Assembly: GCF_003351785.1 (NCBI RefSeq)
Contig: NZ_CP031230.1
Location: 2,079,001-2,143,000 of the forward strand
Direction of reading: 5' to 3'
DNA from: Sporosarcina sp. PTS2304
Lineage (GTDB): Bacteria; Bacillota; Bacilli; Bacillales_A; Planococcaceae
Length of the DNA: 64,000 nt
Shown: positions 35,720 through 44,529 of the stretch, one piece after another
How positions within the stretch are numbered: position 1 is the stretch's first letter
Layout of the letters: each line of letters starts with the position of its first letter
Notes under the pieces: model-generated
The model's input: the letters and a program-made list of their open reading frames with translations, nothing else
What the model was told of the DNA's origin: nothing
Database searches by the model: none
Position numbers and translations under genes: made by a program

Positions 35720-37747
35720 TTATAGATTTAATTCATTAAATGCTCTATCTTGGATTATAATTCCTTTGCAACCTTCTTCAATCTTCTTAAATATTAACTC
35801 TCGAGTATCAGTCTCTTTAATTGTTATTCCTACAATCACTTGAGTTTTAGCCGCCAAATTTATTAAGCAATCTAAGAAAGCTTCCATATCCCCTACTACT
35901 ATACTGTGCTGGCCAGGTTCGTCGAAAATTAGAATACCTGGATGATTTCCGTTCAATTCATTAGAAGTCTGTACTAGTGCTATTGTAAATGCCCAAATCC
36001 TTCTAATATGATCACTCGCTGATGAATCAAATTTCAAATCAAAGTTCTCTATTGTAGGCATATAAGTATCTTTCGATATCATTACTTTATTAATATCTGA
36101 AGAGCTTCTATAGCCGAATACTTTCAGGTTTGAAACAAAGTTATCTCTTAACGCATTAATTTTTCTTTCGTCCAAACTAGTAAATTTGTTTTTCGGCAAT
36201 TGATTTAAATCAGCAAGATATTGTTTCCATTCATCTGATAACTGCTTAAATTCCGCTTGGGTCTCCTGTATATCTTTTTTTACTTTTTCTAATTCTTCTA
36301 TTGCTATATCTAACTCTACTTTCTTATAGATAGTACTTTCTGAAACAGAACCATCAATGGCAAAAATATCATTTCTAGTAACCCTTGATAGTTGGTACAA
36401 TTTTGATACTGTATTTTCTAAAATACTTATTTTATCATCAGTATTTTTTATATTTGTTTTTTTCTGTTCTATTGCAAACTCAAATAGTTTTTCCTGAGAC
36501 TTTAAATGTTTAATGTTATCCTCGACACTCATTACATCTGCTATATTTTGACTCACTAGCAATGTATCAGATATTGGTTGATTGCAAGTCGGACAAATAT
36601 CTTTAAATGAATTAAAGCCCTCTTTTGATCCCAAGTTCCGTAGTTTTTTAGCATCCTGGTTGTTAATAACGTCTGTTTGAATTAACTTTAAACTATTTGA
36701 TAATCTATCCAAGCTTACTCTTTCACTATTTGCGCTTATTTTTAATTGTTTAATTTTTTCTTCATATTCTATAATACCTTCTTCTATTTTTCTTAGTTCC
36801 TTTTTTAATTCATGGAAATTATCAACATCTTTAGGCTTAAAATTAATTAGGTCTTGGAGCTCATTTCTTTTTAACTCAATATATTCATCAAGTTCTAAAT
36901 CCCTTTCATCATCTTGATAAATAACCTTAACGGAGTGATTAGGATCTTCTAAAATCTCAACGTTCCCATTTACCCCCTTAAGCACTAAGTCCATATTCCC
37001 CAAGCTTTTAACTGTTTCCTGAAAAATTTGCTTCCACTTTTCAACAATACTATTTTCCTTTATACTTAACCTGTGCCTTAGCTTTTCATTTTTTAGAGTA
37101 TCCATATCTAATAGGTATTCAATTACTCGTTTCTTGGGTTCCCGAATTCCAAAATGCGGCATACCGGAAAAGAGATCAGCCCAACCTCTCTTTTGTTCTA
37201 TTAACATACTAGAAAAAATTAGTTGCAAGTACAACTTTCTTTCCTTATCATCTGTACTTGGAACACTGGGTAAATTTAATCCTAAAAATGATTCCAAAAA
37301 TGTAAAGAAACCTTTATTACTTGTAGCTGAATTTTGCGAGTGGACATACATATCTTCACTTTTAATTTCTTTATCATGGATTCGATCCATCTTTGAATAA
37401 AAGACAGTCATTAAATTAGAATTCCTATTTTTCATTTTAGCTGCCCTTAAAATAGTAATATCCTTGCTACCATTAGATATCTCAAGAAATACTTTTGATT
37501 CTAAAACATTCATCTCTTCTTCGCATTCAACCTTGGTTTTAAAAGCTGAACTCAATACATTATGTCCCTTTCCACCGATGATTTCTTCTAAACCTAAACC
37601 ATAATATATACTTGAAATGATTGAGCTTTTTCCAGAAGTGTTCTGTTCACTACAAATAATATTCATTTTTTGATCAAATGTATCATCAAATCCAATTATA
37701 TTATTCTCCGTAATTATTTCAACTCTTACTCTCCCTATACGTATCAA
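35720..37747 (-). CDS. Rad50/SMC-like ABC ATPase with zinc hook (DUF3732/ABC-3C type)
   Basis: A 675-residue ABC ATPase with split head and central coiled coil. Walker A lies in ICSEQNTSGKSSIISS (residue ~40). The coiled coil (about 230-520) is broken by a Rad50-style CxxC hook, DICPTCNQPISD. The C-terminal head has the Walker B ILIFDEPGQHSIV. This resembles the ATPase of ABC-three-component (ABC-3C) conflict systems, annotated as DUF3732. It is the last gene of a four-gene operon, 5 bp after its neighbour. It probably senses or remodels foreign DNA and gates the nuclease-like partner. Confidence 0.8.
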   Translation of the reverse strand: MIRIGRVRVEIITENNIIGFDDTFDQKMNIICSEQNTSGKSSIISSIYYGLGLEEIIGGKGHNVLSSAFKTKVECEEEMNVLESKVFLEISNGSKDITILRAAKMKNRNSNLMTVFYSKMDRIHDKEIKSEDMYVHSQNSATSNKGFFTFLESFLGLNLPSVPSTDDKERKLYLQLIFSSMLIEQKRGWADLFSGMPHFGIREPKKRVIEYLLDMDTLKNEKLRHRLSIKENSIVEKWKQIFQETVKSLGNMDLVLKGVNGNVEILEDPNHSVKVIYQDDERDLELDEYIELKRNELQDLINFKPKDVDNFHELKKELRKIEEGIIEYEEKIKQLKISANSERVSLDRLSNSLKLIQTDVINNQDAKKLRNLGSKEGFNSFKDICPTCNQPISDTLLVSQNIADVMSVEDNIKHLKSQEKLFEFAIEQKKTNIKNTDDKISILENTVSKLYQLSRVTRNDIFAIDGSVSESTIYKKVELDIAIEELEKVKKDIQETQAEFKQLSDEWKQYLADLNQLPKNKFTSLDERKINALRDNFVSNLKVFGYRSSSDINKVMISKDTYMPTIENFDLKFDSSASDHIRRIWAFTIALVQTSNELNGNHPGILIFDEPGQHSIVVGDMEAFLDCLINLAAKTQVIVGITIKETDTRELIFKKIEEGCKGIIIQDRAFNELNL

Positions 37748-37752
37748 CTATT

Positions 37753-38226
37753 TCACCCCAATAATGTACTTTTTAACTTATCTATCAAATTTTCAGTAAG
37801 CTTATTTGACAATTTGTTTAAAAATTCCTTTTCTTTCACTAATAGACTTTCATCACACATAATTTTTCCGAGAAAACTTTTTCCTGAAACTGTTAGCCGA
37901 AACAATCCATTCCCTTGTTGAAACATTATTTTGTCAGCTAACATGAAATCAACCGTTTTATTGATTGTGGGATCATACCTCAATACTAAGTATTGATTAC
38001 TTTCTCCATTTACATATTTCAACAGGGTATCCTTTTCCTTTTCAGAATACATTGATACTATAATTAGATGTAGTTTTGATAGTGAACAGCCACTTCTACC
38101 ACATGACAACCCAAAAATTAAACAAGTAAGTGCTATTTTATAGCTCAACCTGTAATGATAGGGTACTGCATCAGGCTTCGAGTCGAAAACGATATAATCT
38201 GTTAAGATGAAATCTTCATTACCCAT
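37753..38226 (-). CDS. Candidate ABC-3C middle component
   Basis: A 157-residue protein. The first half is helical with a hydrophobic stretch (YKIALTCLIFGLSCGRSGCSLSK). The second resembles a winged helix (MLADKIMFQQGNGLFRLTVSGKSFLGKIM). In ABC-3C systems a small winged-helix middle component links the ATPase to the effector, and its size and position here fit. It overlaps the upstream effector gene by 8 bp and is followed 5 bp later by the ATPase gene. The family call rests on context more than on motifs. Confidence 0.6.
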   Translation of the reverse strand: MGNEDFILTDYIVFDSKPDAVPYHYRLSYKIALTCLIFGLSCGRSGCSLSKLHLIIVSMYSEKEKDTLLKYVNGESNQYLVLRYDPTINKTVDFMLADKIMFQQGNGLFRLTVSGKSFLGKIMCDESLLVKEKEFLNKLSNKLTENLIDKLKSTLLG

Positions 38227-39190
38227 TTTTTATTTCTCCTTTAAATTCCATTGAACAATCAGCAAGCCATCCTGCAATCAAATCCATTTTTAGATTCATT
38301 ATGGAGGCACTATTTATATGTTTAAATTCTGCTCTAAGTTTCTCTTCAAAATCATTGGATATTTCATTGAACAGTTCGGCATTCATTGATCTATCTCTAT
38401 TCAACAGTGTTCTAGATGCAACATGCCTTTTATATTGACTTGCTAAATCCAAAATGTCTTTTCTGATATCAGGAAAACCTTCCCCTAACCGTTCCATAAT
38501 TTCAATTCCTGAAATATATGCTGACATATACATATCTAATAATAAATTCAAATTATCATTATCAGTTTTAAAATCTGGGTTTATCGCTATAAGTTTTCTT
38601 TTAACATTTTCCACCTTTTCGTTTGGACACTTGGACCAATCAGCAGATGCATCTTGCAAAATTGCAAAACTTAGTTTTGTATCTATTAAATTACTTCTTA
38701 AGATTCTTGTAAATTCAATTCTAAAATCCTCTGCTGTTTTAATTATTATTACAAAATCATCGGAAATATAATCATAGAATTCTGGCTTACCTTCCCTAGC
38801 CTTTCTTACAAGTTCAGTTTTTTTTGTGATATGCTGAATAATTCTCTTATCTTTATATTCTGGAATAACAAAATGCCATTCCTTAATGGGAGGGAGTCCT
38901 AAACTCTTTAACACTATAGCATTTTTTTCATCTATAAATTTTGCTATATCATCGGTAACCTTAGTTCGTTGATGTGTATATAAATCATCATTCGAATAAT
39001 TCATATCTTCTGGGCAATAACATTGAATTACGACTCCAGAACGTGTAAATCCTTCAATACCCCCATCACCCTTGTGTTTCGCTGGAACCTCTTGGAAGTG
39101 CTCATTTTGATGCCTCATTTTATAACAAGATATACATAAAGTTTCCCAGCTATCCCCATCCAATGAAGAATCTAAAAAATCAAGAATCAT
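38219..39190 (-). CDS. Nuclease-like effector of the ABC-3C-type operon
   Basis: A 323-residue protein. The N-terminal ~100 residues look like a restriction-endonuclease fold: GDGGIEGFTRSGVVIQCYCPE has the strand-turn-strand layout of PD-(D/E)xK enzymes, with D/E residues before and Q-C-Y in place of the usual (D/E)-x-K. The rest is helical, ending in a C-terminal domain that would contact the middle component. The unusual QCY leaves catalysis open. It overlaps the small upstream gene by 4 bp and the middle component by 8 bp, so all four genes are coupled. Confidence 0.6.
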   Translation of the reverse strand: MILDFLDSSLDGDSWETLCISCYKMRHQNEHFQEVPAKHKGDGGIEGFTRSGVVIQCYCPEDMNYSNDDLYTHQRTKVTDDIAKFIDEKNAIVLKSLGLPPIKEWHFVIPEYKDKRIIQHITKKTELVRKAREGKPEFYDYISDDFVIIIKTAEDFRIEFTRILRSNLIDTKLSFAILQDASADWSKCPNEKVENVKRKLIAINPDFKTDNDNLNLLLDMYMSAYISGIEIMERLGEGFPDIRKDILDLASQYKRHVASRTLLNRDRSMNAELFNEISNDFEEKLRAEFKHINSASIMNLKMDLIAGWLADCSMEFKGEIKNG

Positions 39191-39396
39191 TTGTTTCTCT
39201 CCCCGGCCATATCTTTTATAGAAATAAACTTTTCTCCTGTTGGTTCTGTTTCAATAAAATTAATATCAACTACGAATTCTTTAATTGAATTTACGTATCT
39301 AACAATTGCTAGATTTAAGAGACTTCTATGTTTAACAACCATTATTTCTTTATCTAGAAAGTAATAAGGTTTAGCATCCGATATCTTATCTACCAT
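39187..39396 (-). CDS. Small protein leading the ABC-3C-type operon
   Basis: A 69-residue protein with a likely beta-rich fold (YYFLDKEIMVVKHRSLLNLAIVRYV, then FVVDINFIETEP). It starts at an ATG with AGAGGGGATC upstream, the best RBS of the operon, and overlaps the nuclease-like gene by 4 bp. I do not recognise the family. Its place suggests a regulator, antitoxin or accessory subunit. Confidence 0.55.
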   Translation of the reverse strand: MVDKISDAKPYYFLDKEIMVVKHRSLLNLAIVRYVNSIKEFVVDINFIETEPTGEKFISIKDMAGERNK

Positions 39397-39657
39397 AATG
39401 ATCCCCTCTGCAATGATTAAATTTTAATTACCCATTCTTTTAATAAAATTCATTTACAAGAGGGCTCTTTTATATCTAGGAATAACTATAGCCTCATCTT
39501 ACCATATTTAAATTACCCCTCTTAAGAAAAACCTCACCAAGCAGCTGGATTAAAATACAATTCGCTAGCCCAGTGGGTTTCTTTTACTTCAGTATTCACT
39601 TTTTTCGTTTACTGTAGTGATTCCGAATTCCGCGTAAAAGTAGACCCCCGAGGGTCA

Positions 39658-39777
39658 AAAAATCCCTCGAACCATTAGTCCGAGGGAACATAAAGCACAT
39701 TTCAATTTTCATCCAAAATCCACAAAACCATTGCCACCAAGCTATTTTAACTCTATCAACGCCACGCACTCCACATG
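39658..39777. repeat. Right copy of the island-flanking 120-bp direct repeat (attR-like, within rlmCD)
   Basis: Identical over 120 bp to 16375-16494. This copy contains the real 3' end of rlmCD (39742-39777), its terminator and adjacent spacer. The two copies diverge right after CCACATG on the gene side, where only this one continues into rlmCD. Confidence 0.88.
39664..39686 (-). terminator. rlmCD terminator
   Basis: CCCTCGaaccattagtCCGAGGG forms the hairpin; on the minus strand it is followed by ATTTTTT. The same hairpin is duplicated at 16381-16403. Confidence 0.75.
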
Positions 39778-41106
39778 ACTACTATGCGGAAACATATCCA
39801 CCGGTTGCACTTCCTTCGTCCGGTACCCGCCATCCTCCAACACCCGCAAATCCCGTGCGAGTGTCCCTGGATTACAAGAAACATAAACGACTTTCTCTGG
39901 CTTGTATTTCAAAATCGTCTCTAGCAACTTCTCGTCGCAGCCTTTGCGCGGCGGATCGACGACTAATACATCAAACCGTTTACCGGTTGCGTACCACTTC
40001 GGGATAACTTCTTCTGCTGGGCCTGCTTCAAAATGCGCATTTGTAATGCCGTTTAACTGTGCATTGCGTTTCGCGTCTTCAATTGCTTGCGGAACGATTT
40101 CTACGCCGTATACTTCTTTAGCTTGCTTGGCCAAAAACAGTGAGATTGTGCCGATTCCGCAGTAGGCGTCGATCACTGTTTCATTTCCTGTAAGGTTTGC
40201 GTAATCGAGTGCCTGCTTATACAGCACTTCTGTTTGAACGGGATTGATTTGATAAAAAGAGCGGGCAGAAATTTCGAATTCTGTGTCGCCAATTCGGTCA
40301 ATGATGACGTCTGAGCCATGTAACGTTACTGTTTCGTTGCCCATAATGACATTTGTGTTGGCTGTGTTAATATTTTGCATAATGGACGTGACGTTCGGAA
40401 CTTGTTGCAAAATCAAGTCTACTACTGCCTGTTTTTGTGGAAACTTTTTATGGCGTGTGACGAGTACGACCATGACTTGATCCGTTTGACGGGCTTTTCT
40501 TATAATGACATGGCGAAGCATTCCTTTATGCGTTTTTTCATCGTACGTTTCAATACCTAGTTGCTGCAGCTTATATTTTAGCAGTGTCATCACTTCATCT
40601 GCTTCTGTCGTTTGGTTTAAGCAAACGTCTGTGTCTACAATTTGGTGTGTACGTGTTTTATAAAATCCGGTAATGACGCGATCATTTACGGTGTCAAATG
40701 GGATTTGGGATTTATTGCGGTAGCGCCACGGATCGTCCATTCCTTTTACTTCATGGACAGGAACGTGCGGCAATTTTGCGATGCGATCGATCACATTGCG
40801 TACGGATTTTCTTTTTTGAAGCAGTTGCGCTTCGTATGATAAATGTTGCATTTGACAGCCGCCACATGTCGGAAATACGTGGCAAGGGGGTGTCACGCGT
40901 GCATTGGATGGTTCTACGATATCTATCAATTTAGCAAAGCCATAGTTTTTCAATGTTTTCTGCACATGGACATGAACAGTTTCTCCTGGTAATGTGCCGG
41001 GGATGAACAAAGGGTAGCCATCGACTTTCGCAACGCCCGCGCCGTCATGTGTTACATCTTCTATACAAACTTGTAATTTGTCATTTTTATTTACTGCAAA
41101 ACTCAT
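39742..41106 (-). CDS. rlmCD: 23S rRNA (uracil-5-)-methyltransferase RlmCD
   Basis: A 454-residue enzyme. It has an N-terminal TRAM domain (residues ~5-65), an iron-sulphur-type cysteine cluster (CHVFPTCGGCQMQHL), a SAM-binding domain (VIDAYCGIGTISLFLA), and VVDPPRKGCDEKLL and YVSCNPGTLARDL, the latter carrying the catalytic cysteine. The family forms m5U in 23S rRNA using SAM. It corresponds to YefA of B. subtilis. Its 3' end is duplicated at the far side of the accessory island, so it is the integration site; the gene itself is intact. Confidence 0.93.
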   Translation of the reverse strand: MSFAVNKNDKLQVCIEDVTHDGAGVAKVDGYPLFIPGTLPGETVHVHVQKTLKNYGFAKLIDIVEPSNARVTPPCHVFPTCGGCQMQHLSYEAQLLQKRKSVRNVIDRIAKLPHVPVHEVKGMDDPWRYRNKSQIPFDTVNDRVITGFYKTRTHQIVDTDVCLNQTTEADEVMTLLKYKLQQLGIETYDEKTHKGMLRHVIIRKARQTDQVMVVLVTRHKKFPQKQAVVDLILQQVPNVTSIMQNINTANTNVIMGNETVTLHGSDVIIDRIGDTEFEISARSFYQINPVQTEVLYKQALDYANLTGNETVIDAYCGIGTISLFLAKQAKEVYGVEIVPQAIEDAKRNAQLNGITNAHFEAGPAEEVIPKWYATGKRFDVLVVDPPRKGCDEKLLETILKYKPEKVVYVSCNPGTLARDLRVLEDGGYRTKEVQPVDMFPHSSHVECVALIELK

Positions 41107-41162
41107 AGTTATTCCTCCATCTTCATCTAACAGATATACCTAGTGTACCATGCTAGGCAAAG

Positions 41163-41194
41163 AAAAAAACAGACGTATCAAACGTCTGTTTTTT
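41163..41194. terminator. Terminator of the cyd operon
   Basis: AAACAGACGT and ACGTCTGTTT form a stem with runs of A and T on both sides, so it can work in both directions. The cydS-like stop codon (41178-41180) lies in its loop. Confidence 0.75.
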
Positions 41195-41312
41195 CACTTT
41201 TTTCTCGTACGTTTTTCGTCACTACATCGTCATTCAATACGACAAAGAATGAAAGAACAATCCCAGCAATGATGACGAGAAATGGTGCATAAAATATTAG
41301 AAATTCCTGCAT
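41178..41312 (-). CDS. cydS: CydS-like small subunit of cytochrome bd oxidase
   Basis: A 44-residue single-pass membrane protein, MQEFLIFYAPFLVIIAGIVL followed by SFFVVLNDDVV. It resembles CydS of the Geobacillus bd oxidase, which also begins MQ-FLI-YAP and inserts one helix that stabilises subunit I. GAGGAGG precedes the ATG by 8 nt. It follows cydB by 12 bp as the last gene of the operon. The acidic and basic tail is longer than in CydS of Geobacillus. The similarity is from memory of the family, so a direct alignment should be made. Confidence 0.8.
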   Translation of the reverse strand: MQEFLIFYAPFLVIIAGIVLSFFVVLNDDVVTKNVREKSEKTDV

Positions 41313-41324
41313 AATGAATCCTCC

Positions 41325-42350
41325 TCACGCATGATGATCTTCTTTCCCTTTGACGTAGTCTTTATTGAACAAGAACATCCGCAACAATAAATACAACGAC
41401 GGGATGAGCAACAGTAGACCGAATACGAAAGCGACAACTAGTGCGATCGCCATCGCGGGATTCGTGAAGCTATCGTAGATCGTTAAGTACGGATACAGTA
41501 AATACGGATAATGGGAAGCTCCGTAGCCGAAGAAAGCAAACACGAATTGACCTGCCAGCAAGCCAAAAGCGAGCCCGTATTGTCGGCGTTTCCAAATAAG
41601 AAATACTGTCCCTAAAAACAACACGAATGACAATAAAAACAGTGGCCAGAAACGCTGAATATTTTCATAGTGAAGCGGATTATGTCTACGTAACTCTACA
41701 ATAATCCCAGCCGCTGTAATGATCGTTGGCAACGCCCAAATGAGCGCGTACTTTCTCAATAGATCAGTTGCTTCTACATCTCCTGCTTTATTTGCGTACC
41801 ATGTAAGAAATGCCGCTGAAATATATAGTGTAGCAGCAAGACTGAGGACAACGATCGCCCATGTCAACGGACTTGTGAACAACTTCCAATAATCTAACAC
41901 TGGCTGTCCGTCGATCAGCTCTACGAATCCACCTTCTGATATGGTCAGGACGATAGACAGCGACGCCGGTAGTAAAAGTCCCGCTATTCCATAAGCAAAT
42001 GAATAGCCTTTATGTCCTCGTGCACCGTACGTTTCAAATGCATAATACGAGCCACGGATCGCCAGCAAAATAATCCCGAAACTCACCGGTACGAGCAATG
42101 TCGTTCCATAATAAAATGCTGTTTTCGGGAAGAACCCGATCATCCCGACGAAGAAGAAGACGAGAAAGACATTCGTTACTTCCCATACAGGAGATAAGTA
42201 CCGCTGAATGACATTCGTTAGCACACGTTCTTTCCCTCTCCACACACTATAGGCATTAAAGAATCCTGCACCAAAATCGATCGCACCGACTAAAATATAG
42301 CCAAATAGAAATACCCATAATACAGTGATTCCGAGAATTTCAATTGTCAT
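41325..42350 (-). CDS. cydB: Cytochrome bd ubiquinol/menaquinol oxidase subunit II
   Basis: A 341-residue membrane protein with about 8-9 helices. It opens ILGITVLWVFLFGYILVGAIDFGAG, the conserved CydB N-terminus, and contains FETYGARGHKGYSFAYG and a characteristic central GGFVELIDGQP-type loop. Together with CydA it forms the bd-type oxidase that reduces oxygen without pumping protons. It overlaps the end of cydA by 4 bp, showing translational coupling. Confidence 0.92.
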   Translation of the reverse strand: MTIEILGITVLWVFLFGYILVGAIDFGAGFFNAYSVWRGKERVLTNVIQRYLSPVWEVTNVFLVFFFVGMIGFFPKTAFYYGTTLLVPVSFGIILLAIRGSYYAFETYGARGHKGYSFAYGIAGLLLPASLSIVLTISEGGFVELIDGQPVLDYWKLFTSPLTWAIVVLSLAATLYISAAFLTWYANKAGDVEATDLLRKYALIWALPTIITAAGIIVELRRHNPLHYENIQRFWPLFLLSFVLFLGTVFLIWKRRQYGLAFGLLAGQFVFAFFGYGASHYPYLLYPYLTIYDSFTNPAMAIALVVAFVFGLLLLIPSLYLLLRMFLFNKDYVKGKEDHHA

Positions 42351-43684
42351 CGGATATCACCGCCTTTCTCTTGTGCTCGATCAGCAATTTCACGTTCCAC
42401 TGGATTGCGTATAAACATTCGACGCAAGACGACGACACTTCCTATGCCAAGCACGATATAGAGCAATGCGAAGAGTACGAGCATCGTGTCTACGTGGCCA
42501 CTAGTCGTCGCTCCTTCAGAGGTCCGCATAATATTACGTAAAATCCACGGCTGTCTCCCAACTTCCGCAAGCCACCAACCTGCTTCAAGCGACACAAAGA
42601 CGAGTGGTCCTGACAACACAATGAGCCAGCGGAACAAGCGTGACTCGACGAACTTCCATTTCCGCCACATACCAAACAAGAACAATGCGGATAGTCCGAG
42701 TAATAACATACCGATCGTCACCATAATATCAAATAAATAATGGATATAAAGTGGCGGTATATCTTCTTCTGGGAATTGGTCTAATCCGATCACTTCTGCA
42801 GTCGGTGAATTATGCGCCAAAATGGACAATGCATACGGAATTTTGATCGCATATTTTACTTCACCGTCTTTCAACACTCCATATAACATGAGCGGTGCAT
42901 TTTCTTCTGTTTCAAAATGCCATTCCGCAGCTGCCAATTTTTCAGGCTGGTATTCTGCTAAGTACTTTCCAGACAAGTCACCTACGAGCGCGGCACTTAT
43001 GCTGAAGATTAATCCTACTTTCATCGTAAGAAGTAATGCTTTTTTATGATATACATGATCGGATCCGCGCAACAAACGGAATGCGGCAATCGCAGCTAGT
43101 AAAAAGGCTGTTGTCATATAAGCCGTTCCTAGCACGTGAGCTACTTTAGTCGGCATTGCTGGATTAAACATAGCGACTAACGGATTGACATTGATCAATT
43201 CATTGTTCACTAAATTAAAGCCTTGAGGCGCATTCATGAACGCATTGACAATCGTGATGAAAACGGCTGAAAATGACGCACCAATAGCCACTGGAATGAG
43301 TAGTAGAAAATGCTTTTTCTGATTTTCAAATCGATCCCACGTATATAAGTAAATCCCTAAAAATATCGCTTCAAAGAAAAACGCAAATGTCTCCATAAAT
43401 AACGGCAACGCGATGACATTTCCTGCGAGTTCCATAAAGTTCGGCCACAACAAAGATAACTGCAGTCCGATGGCGGTACCGGTCACGACTCCGACAGCTA
43501 CTGTAATGACAAATCCTCTCGCCCACCGTCGCGCAAGTAAAATATAGTGCTCATCATTCTTCTTAATACCGACCCACTGCGCAAGCATGATCATCAGCGG
43601 AACACCAACGCCGATTGTCGCATAAATAATATGAAATGATAGCGTTAGTTCTGTTAATACTCTTGAATAAAATACCGAATCCAA
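42347..43684 (-). CDS. cydA: Cytochrome bd oxidase subunit I
   Basis: A 445-residue, roughly 9-helix protein carrying the haem groups and quinol site. Key segments: the N-terminal TELTLSFHIIYATIGVGVPL (haem-ligand histidine in FH), the GTAIGLQLSLLWPNFM region, the FMETFAFFFEAIFLGIYLYTWDRF helix, the short Q-loop region around SPTAEVIGLDQFPEEDIPP, and VGRQPWI near the C-terminus. The TTG at 43684 is the start, with GGAGGTG 6 nt upstream; a frame extension to 43699 would run over that RBS. Confidence 0.92.
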   Translation of the reverse strand: MDSVFYSRVLTELTLSFHIIYATIGVGVPLMIMLAQWVGIKKNDEHYILLARRWARGFVITVAVGVVTGTAIGLQLSLLWPNFMELAGNVIALPLFMETFAFFFEAIFLGIYLYTWDRFENQKKHFLLLIPVAIGASFSAVFITIVNAFMNAPQGFNLVNNELINVNPLVAMFNPAMPTKVAHVLGTAYMTTAFLLAAIAAFRLLRGSDHVYHKKALLLTMKVGLIFSISAALVGDLSGKYLAEYQPEKLAAAEWHFETEENAPLMLYGVLKDGEVKYAIKIPYALSILAHNSPTAEVIGLDQFPEEDIPPLYIHYLFDIMVTIGMLLLGLSALFLFGMWRKWKFVESRLFRWLIVLSGPLVFVSLEAGWWLAEVGRQPWILRNIMRTSEGATTSGHVDTMLVLFALLYIVLGIGSVVVLRRMFIRNPVEREIADRAQEKGGDIR

Positions 43685-43700
43685 CGAAAACACCTCCAAT

Positions 43701-43793
43701 TTATGAAAATAATCTTCCTATAATAGAAAGCAACATAATTCCTGCTACACCAAAAGCTAGCCACATAAGCTTCCTTTCCTGCTTTTTATACAT
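43701..43793 (-). CDS. 30-residue membrane protein just upstream of cydA
   Basis: A short ORF, MYKKQERKLMWLAFGVAGIM then LLSIIGRLFS, with a basic N-terminus and one membrane helix. It is preceded by GAGG about 12 nt upstream of its ATG and ends 16 bp before the cydA start. It is too small for most annotation pipelines. Its place at the head of the cyd operon suggests a role with the bd oxidase, but I do not recognise it. Confidence 0.55.
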   Translation of the reverse strand: MYKKQERKLMWLAFGVAGIMLLSIIGRLFS

Positions 43794-43990
43794 AGAGCAT
43801 CACTTCCTCGAACAGACTTTCTTTACTATTTCCCGTTAATTCATTTACTATAACCTATTTGTTGAAGTTTAGACGAATATTTTGGTTTACAGTTCACAAA
43901 ATTGTTGTATAATGAAAAGTTAAAATGTTTAACTTGTCAACAGAAGGGATATACAGTATAATGGGTTAAATACAGAGAGGTGAAATACAA

Positions 43991-44422
43991 ATGAAAAGGA
44001 TCAAAAGAAAAGTAATCGCATACATTACAAAAGGTGATGGTAGACATCGGAAATTGCTTGTCTACGAGCAAAAAGATCAGCCTGAAGCAGGTCTGCAAGT
44101 TCCAGGTGGTACCATTGAGCGAAATGAGTTATTACTGGATGCACTCTATCGTGAGATCGAAGAAGAGTCCGGTATCCTTAGAGACGAATTAGTATTAGAA
44201 GGTAAAGTGAAATCATCTAAATTCTTTCCAGAAGATAAAAACGTTATTTATGAACGTACCATTTTCCATTTTTCTTATATCGGTGCAGAGAAAAACGAAT
44301 GGGAGTATATCGTAGAAGGTGAAGGGAAAGACGCAGGTCAATTATTCAGCTATCGTTGGATGCCGTTGCATGATGTTCCAAAACTAGCTGCTAAACAAGG
44401 AGAGGCAATTGAATACATCTGA
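43991..44422 (+). CDS. NUDIX hydrolase
   Basis: A 143-residue protein with a full Nudix box, GGTIERNELLLDALYREIEE then ESGI, which binds magnesium and the diphosphate of its substrate. It cleaves nucleoside-diphosphate-linked compounds; the particular substrate is not evident. The ATG follows GAGAGGTG at 43976-43983. It stands alone and is convergent with dgkB, with a shared terminator. Confidence 0.88.
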   Translation: MKRIKRKVIAYITKGDGRHRKLLVYEQKDQPEAGLQVPGGTIERNELLLDALYREIEEESGILRDELVLEGKVKSSKFFPEDKNVIYERTIFHFSYIGAEKNEWEYIVEGEGKDAGQLFSYRWMPLHDVPKLAAKQGEAIEYI

Positions 44423-44472
44423 TATCGACCTGATGCTATGTACTGTACATAGTCCACTACAAAAAACGCAAT

Positions 44473-44517
44473 AAAGACTATTCCAATGAACGATAAACGT
44501 TGATCGGAATAGTCTTT
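44473..44517. terminator. Bidirectional terminator between the NUDIX gene and dgkB
   Basis: AAAGACTATTCC (44473-44484) pairs with GGAATAGTCTTT (44506-44517); A-rich sequence precedes it and TTTTGTTTT follows. Confidence 0.8.
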
Positions 44518-44529
44518 TGTTTTGCCTAA

